NCBI GenBank assembly: GCA_052116865.1
Contig: JBQKKG010000013.1
Span: forward strand, 17,037-81,036
Length of the DNA: 64,000 nucleotides
Direction: 5' to 3'
From: CAUPWF01 sp963515125
Lineage (GTDB): Bacteria; Bacillota; Clostridia; Lachnospirales; Lachnospiraceae
Shown here: piece by piece, positions 62,155-64,000 of the stretch
Position numbering within the stretch: position 1 is the first letter of the stretch
How the letters are laid out: every line of letters begins with the position of its first letter
The notes under the pieces: generated by a model
Databases searched by the model: none
Seen by the model: the letters and a program-made list of their open reading frames with translations, nothing else
Told to the model about the DNA's origin: nothing
Program-made: the position numbers and the translations under genes

Positions 62155-63308
62155 GAAATTGTATCGAATATGTGCTTCGTGAAGATAAAACAAATCGGGG
62201 ACTTGTATATGTAACTGGACCATTTTCAGCGGATGAAATTACTTATGATTCAGTCTATCAATCCTTTTTAGAAGAAAAGAAATTGTGGGAAAAGGATTCT
62301 GGAAGAATGTATGCCCACAATATTATCTCTTGGCATAAAGAGGAAAATCTTACGTTACAGCAGGCATTTGCATTTGGAAAAGAATTTGTAGAGAAATGGT
62401 TTGATGGATTTCAGACATTGATTGGGGTGCACAAGGATCGGGATCATGTGCACCTACATCTTGTCACAAATACAGTGAGCTATGAGGACGGTCATAAGCT
62501 TCATAATTCCAAAAAGGATTTGGAGCGTATGAAAGAACTGACCAATGAAATGTGTGTGGAACATGGATTGACAGTAGCACAGAAGGGAAAAGATTTTCAC
62601 GGAAATGATTTGGAAGAAGGTCATGTTAGAGCTTGGAGCAAGGATAAATATCATCTATTGCTAAATGACCAAAAGAAAAGTCATGTTGCGGAATGTGCCT
62701 TGGCAGTTATGGAAACGAGAGAACAAAGTTGTAGCAAAGAAGAATTTGTGAAAGGAATGGCAATAAGAGGTTGGCGCACCGCCTGGACAGATAGTAGAAA
62801 GAATATTACGTTTGAGAATGAAGAAGGAAAAAAAGTGCGTGATTCCAATATTTCCAAGACATTTCAGATGGATGTATCAAAGGAGGGATTATTGAATGAA
62901 TTTGAAAGACAGGCAGAAATCAGAGAACGTGTTGCTAGAAGAAAAAGAGCAAATAGCGGAGAATTCCAGCTTGACGAAGAAATCAGATCAGCAGAGTCAG
63001 AATTTGAAGAATACTATAGAGAAGTTAAAGCAGTTATTGCAGGAAGCGCTACAGGCACTTCAAACAATGACAGCGGAGAGGGACGATTTGCTCAAGATTC
63101 AGGCAGAGGACAGGAAATTATTCAAGGAAGAATTAGAGAAGCAACAGACTTTAAATCAGAATTTGGAGAACGAAAAGAAAATTTTGATGGAGAAAGAATA
63201 TCTCTCAAGGAAAGACTTGGAGTATGTCAGAAAGAGGCTGGAAAGCGAGAAGAAGAACGGAAACTGGATGAACAGACGCATACGAGAACTAGAGGGCGAA
63301 GTCGCTAG
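62103..63308 (+). CDS. mobA: Relaxase (MobA/VirD2-like, MOBP type)
   Basis: Nicks oriT and pilots the transferred strand. In the 401-aa protein the N-terminus MAINKTINKSTKSHGAMRNCIEYVL carries the motif I region with candidate Tyr in IEYVL, and the metal-binding three-His motif is HKDRDHVHLHLVTNTV (about 104-119). The C-terminal 135 residues are charged and low in complexity. GTG start within mobC. The last 413 bp also encode another protein in a different frame, which may explain the unusual composition of the C-terminus. Without secretion genes in view, transfer would need a helper or genes further right. Confidence 0.9.
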   Translation: MAINKTINKSTKSHGAMRNCIEYVLREDKTNRGLVYVTGPFSADEITYDSVYQSFLEEKKLWEKDSGRMYAHNIISWHKEENLTLQQAFAFGKEFVEKWFDGFQTLIGVHKDRDHVHLHLVTNTVSYEDGHKLHNSKKDLERMKELTNEMCVEHGLTVAQKGKDFHGNDLEEGHVRAWSKDKYHLLLNDQKKSHVAECALAVMETREQSCSKEEFVKGMAIRGWRTAWTDSRKNITFENEEGKKVRDSNISKTFQMDVSKEGLLNEFERQAEIRERVARRKRANSGEFQLDEEIRSAESEFEEYYREVKAVIAGSATGTSNNDSGEGRFAQDSGRGQEIIQGRIREATDFKSEFGERKENFDGERISLKERLGVCQKEAGKREEERKLDEQTHTRTRGRSR

Positions 63309-63501
63309 ATTAAAAAACCGTCCTCTGTGGAAGCAGATTTTGGATGATTTAAAACCTAAGCCGAAGTTGGGATCATATAACAGAAAAAGAAAATTTTTCG
63401 AGTTTATGAAAAAATTATTTCATGTGCTATTTGTAGTGGTATTTACAATTATTGTTTTGGTAGCAGTCTATTGGTTCATGAAATGGTCAATGCACCAGTA
63501 A
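62896..63501 (+). CDS. Coiled-coil tail-anchored membrane protein overlapping the relaxase
   Basis: A 201-aa protein with a long coiled coil (about 30-135; IEKLKQLLQEALQALQTM, LEKQQTLNQNLENEKKILM) and one C-terminal helix LFHVLFVVVFTIIVLVAVYWFM, so it is tail-anchored. Its first 413 bp lie within the relaxase gene in another frame. A full AAAGGAGGG site (62879-62887) eight bases before its ATG argues that it is real. It may link the relaxosome to the membrane or coupling protein; no homolog is recognised. Confidence 0.75.
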   Translation: MNLKDRQKSENVLLEEKEQIAENSSLTKKSDQQSQNLKNTIEKLKQLLQEALQALQTMTAERDDLLKIQAEDRKLFKEELEKQQTLNQNLENEKKILMEKEYLSRKDLEYVRKRLESEKKNGNWMNRRIRELEGEVARLKNRPLWKQILDDLKPKPKLGSYNRKRKFFEFMKKLFHVLFVVVFTIIVLVAVYWFMKWSMHQ

Positions 63502-63536
63502 GATTAAATTATAGGCTGATGGAAAGGATTGATGAT

Positions 63537-63776
63537 ATGAGATTCATTTACGCAAGTTATAATTCAAATTATAACAGTATAGATATAACGACATTTGATA
63601 ATATTTTACTTAGAATTGATTGCAATAAAGCAGAAGAGGGAATCAGGACAACGACTGGTTCCCAATGTGCTTTAAATGCATTAGCAATTGATGAACCGTT
63701 GGAATATGCAAGGTTGGTTTTGGATGGAGAGATGCAGATGTGGGTGGATGCAGAGGATAGTTTGGAACTTTGGTAA
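63537..63776 (+). CDS. DUF6061-like small protein
   Basis: A 79-aa protein with the pattern MRFIYASYN..SIDITTFDNILLRIDC and EPLEYARLVLDGEMQMWVD, which fits the DUF6061 family of small proteins from gut Firmicutes elements; function unknown. The ATG at 63537 follows GGAAAGGA at eight bases. It lies 35 bp after the coiled-coil gene and is the last clear gene of the mobilization module in the window. Confidence 0.65.
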   Translation: MRFIYASYNSNYNSIDITTFDNILLRIDCNKAEEGIRTTTGSQCALNALAIDEPLEYARLVLDGEMQMWVDAEDSLELW

Positions 63777-64000
63777 AAAACTAATAAATGTCATATTAAA
63801 TACCATAATACATATCCTGTGCATGAGTAAATTCTGGATTTGAGAAAAGATGAATTAAAAGAATTTGTTCATGCACTTTGTAACTTTATGGGTCAATCAT
63901 TTTTTTCGTGGGATTGCCACCACGTAATGTATTGATTTGTTACGCCCCCCTTGACCGGATGGAAAAGCAATGCTGTTCGTTTATCACCGACGGCGAAGAA
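63777..64000 (+). other. Window tail: gene remnant and start of an unread gene
   Basis: About 63832-63934 reads DLRKDELKEFVHALCNFMGQ, then SFFSWDCHHVMY and a stop, with no good start codon or ribosome site, so it may be the 3' end of a decayed gene. A second frame is open from 63884 to the window edge and contains an ATG at 63959 (MEKQCCSFITDGEE). No clear ribosome binding site is seen. Base composition rises in GC over the last 60 bases. Neither is assigned. Confidence 0.35.

Larger units (their letters stand above)
50506..64000. mobile_element. Integrative mobilizable element inserted after guaA (right end outside)
   Basis: From just after guaA the content changes abruptly to cargo methyltransferases and a nuclease, XRE repressor, excisionase-like protein, replication initiator, tyrosine integrase, ParM/ParR, MobC and relaxase. 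No housekeeping gene occurs after guaA. No secretion-channel genes are in the window, so it is either a mobilizable element or a conjugative one whose transfer genes lie further right. The left edge is inferred from guaA and the 11-bp repeats at 50554-50575; the right edge is not seen. The cargo operon could also be an independent island next to it. Confidence 0.7.

Overview
The window is a stretch of AT-rich chromosome from a spore-forming, anaerobic Firmicute, most likely a member of the Lachnospiraceae (class Clostridia). The evidence is the gene content and order: sporulation genes of clostridial type (a SipL-like SPOCS/LysM protein, spoIIR, spoIIID, a Csp-like subtilase), clostridial neighbourhoods (sipL-ispE-gntR-spoIIR; HPr-like gene-dnaE-pfkA-murI-DUF1934), the DNA polymerase III alpha subunit of DnaE type, and strong AGGAGG ribosome binding sites. 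No rRNA, tRNA or CRISPR array was seen.

Positions 1-50,505 are chromosomal backbone. From left to right: the end of an S8 peptidase whose catalytic Ser is replaced by Gly; asnB; a cyclopropane-fatty-acid synthase/phosphoesterase pair; GAPDH; a P-type calcium ATPase; a REC-GGDEF-EAL-PAS-GGDEF protein; nudC; the leftward operon pncB-ddl-murF-HAD hydrolase; a CcdA/thioredoxin-like pair; plsC; the sporulation and isoprenoid cluster PrcB-like, sipL, ispE, gntR, spoIIR; a CDF transporter, cvfB, an HPr-like protein, dnaE, pfkA; murI-DUF1934-MATE; cardiolipin synthase; a secreted trigger-factor-like lipoprotein; a DUF5107 protein; a Bce-type two-component system with its ABC transporter; a degenerate pilin-like protein; spoIIID; a second MATE pump; msrA and guaA.

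Positions 50,506 to the right edge look like one integrated, mobilizable genetic element lying immediately downstream of guaA, a known integration hot spot. It carries (a) a cargo operon at 50.7-55.2 kb with a ribbon-helix-helix protein, an EcoRI-family adenine methyltransferase, a cytosine-5 methyltransferase, a LAGLIDADG-fold protein that has lost its catalytic acids, a small PD-(D/E)XK nuclease and two unknown proteins; (b) a control and replication module with an XRE repressor, three 18-bp operators around a consensus promoter, an excisionase-like protein, a replication initiator with five tandem 15-bp iteron-like repeats inside its gene, and a tyrosine integrase; (c) a ParM/ParR-like partition pair; (d) about 670 bp of highly structured non-coding DNA; and (e) a mobilization module (MobC, relaxase, and a coiled-coil membrane protein encoded out of frame within the relaxase gene). 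No type IV secretion genes and no right end are in the window.

The most promising candidates for something undescribed are the restriction-like operon, in which a catalytically degenerate LAGLIDADG protein may supply DNA recognition for a separate PD-(D/E)XK subunit, the iterons inside the initiator gene, and the multi-hairpin region upstream of mobC. In the backbone, the spoIIID gene is preceded by a long palindrome that overlaps both a sigma-E-like promoter and its ribosome binding site.
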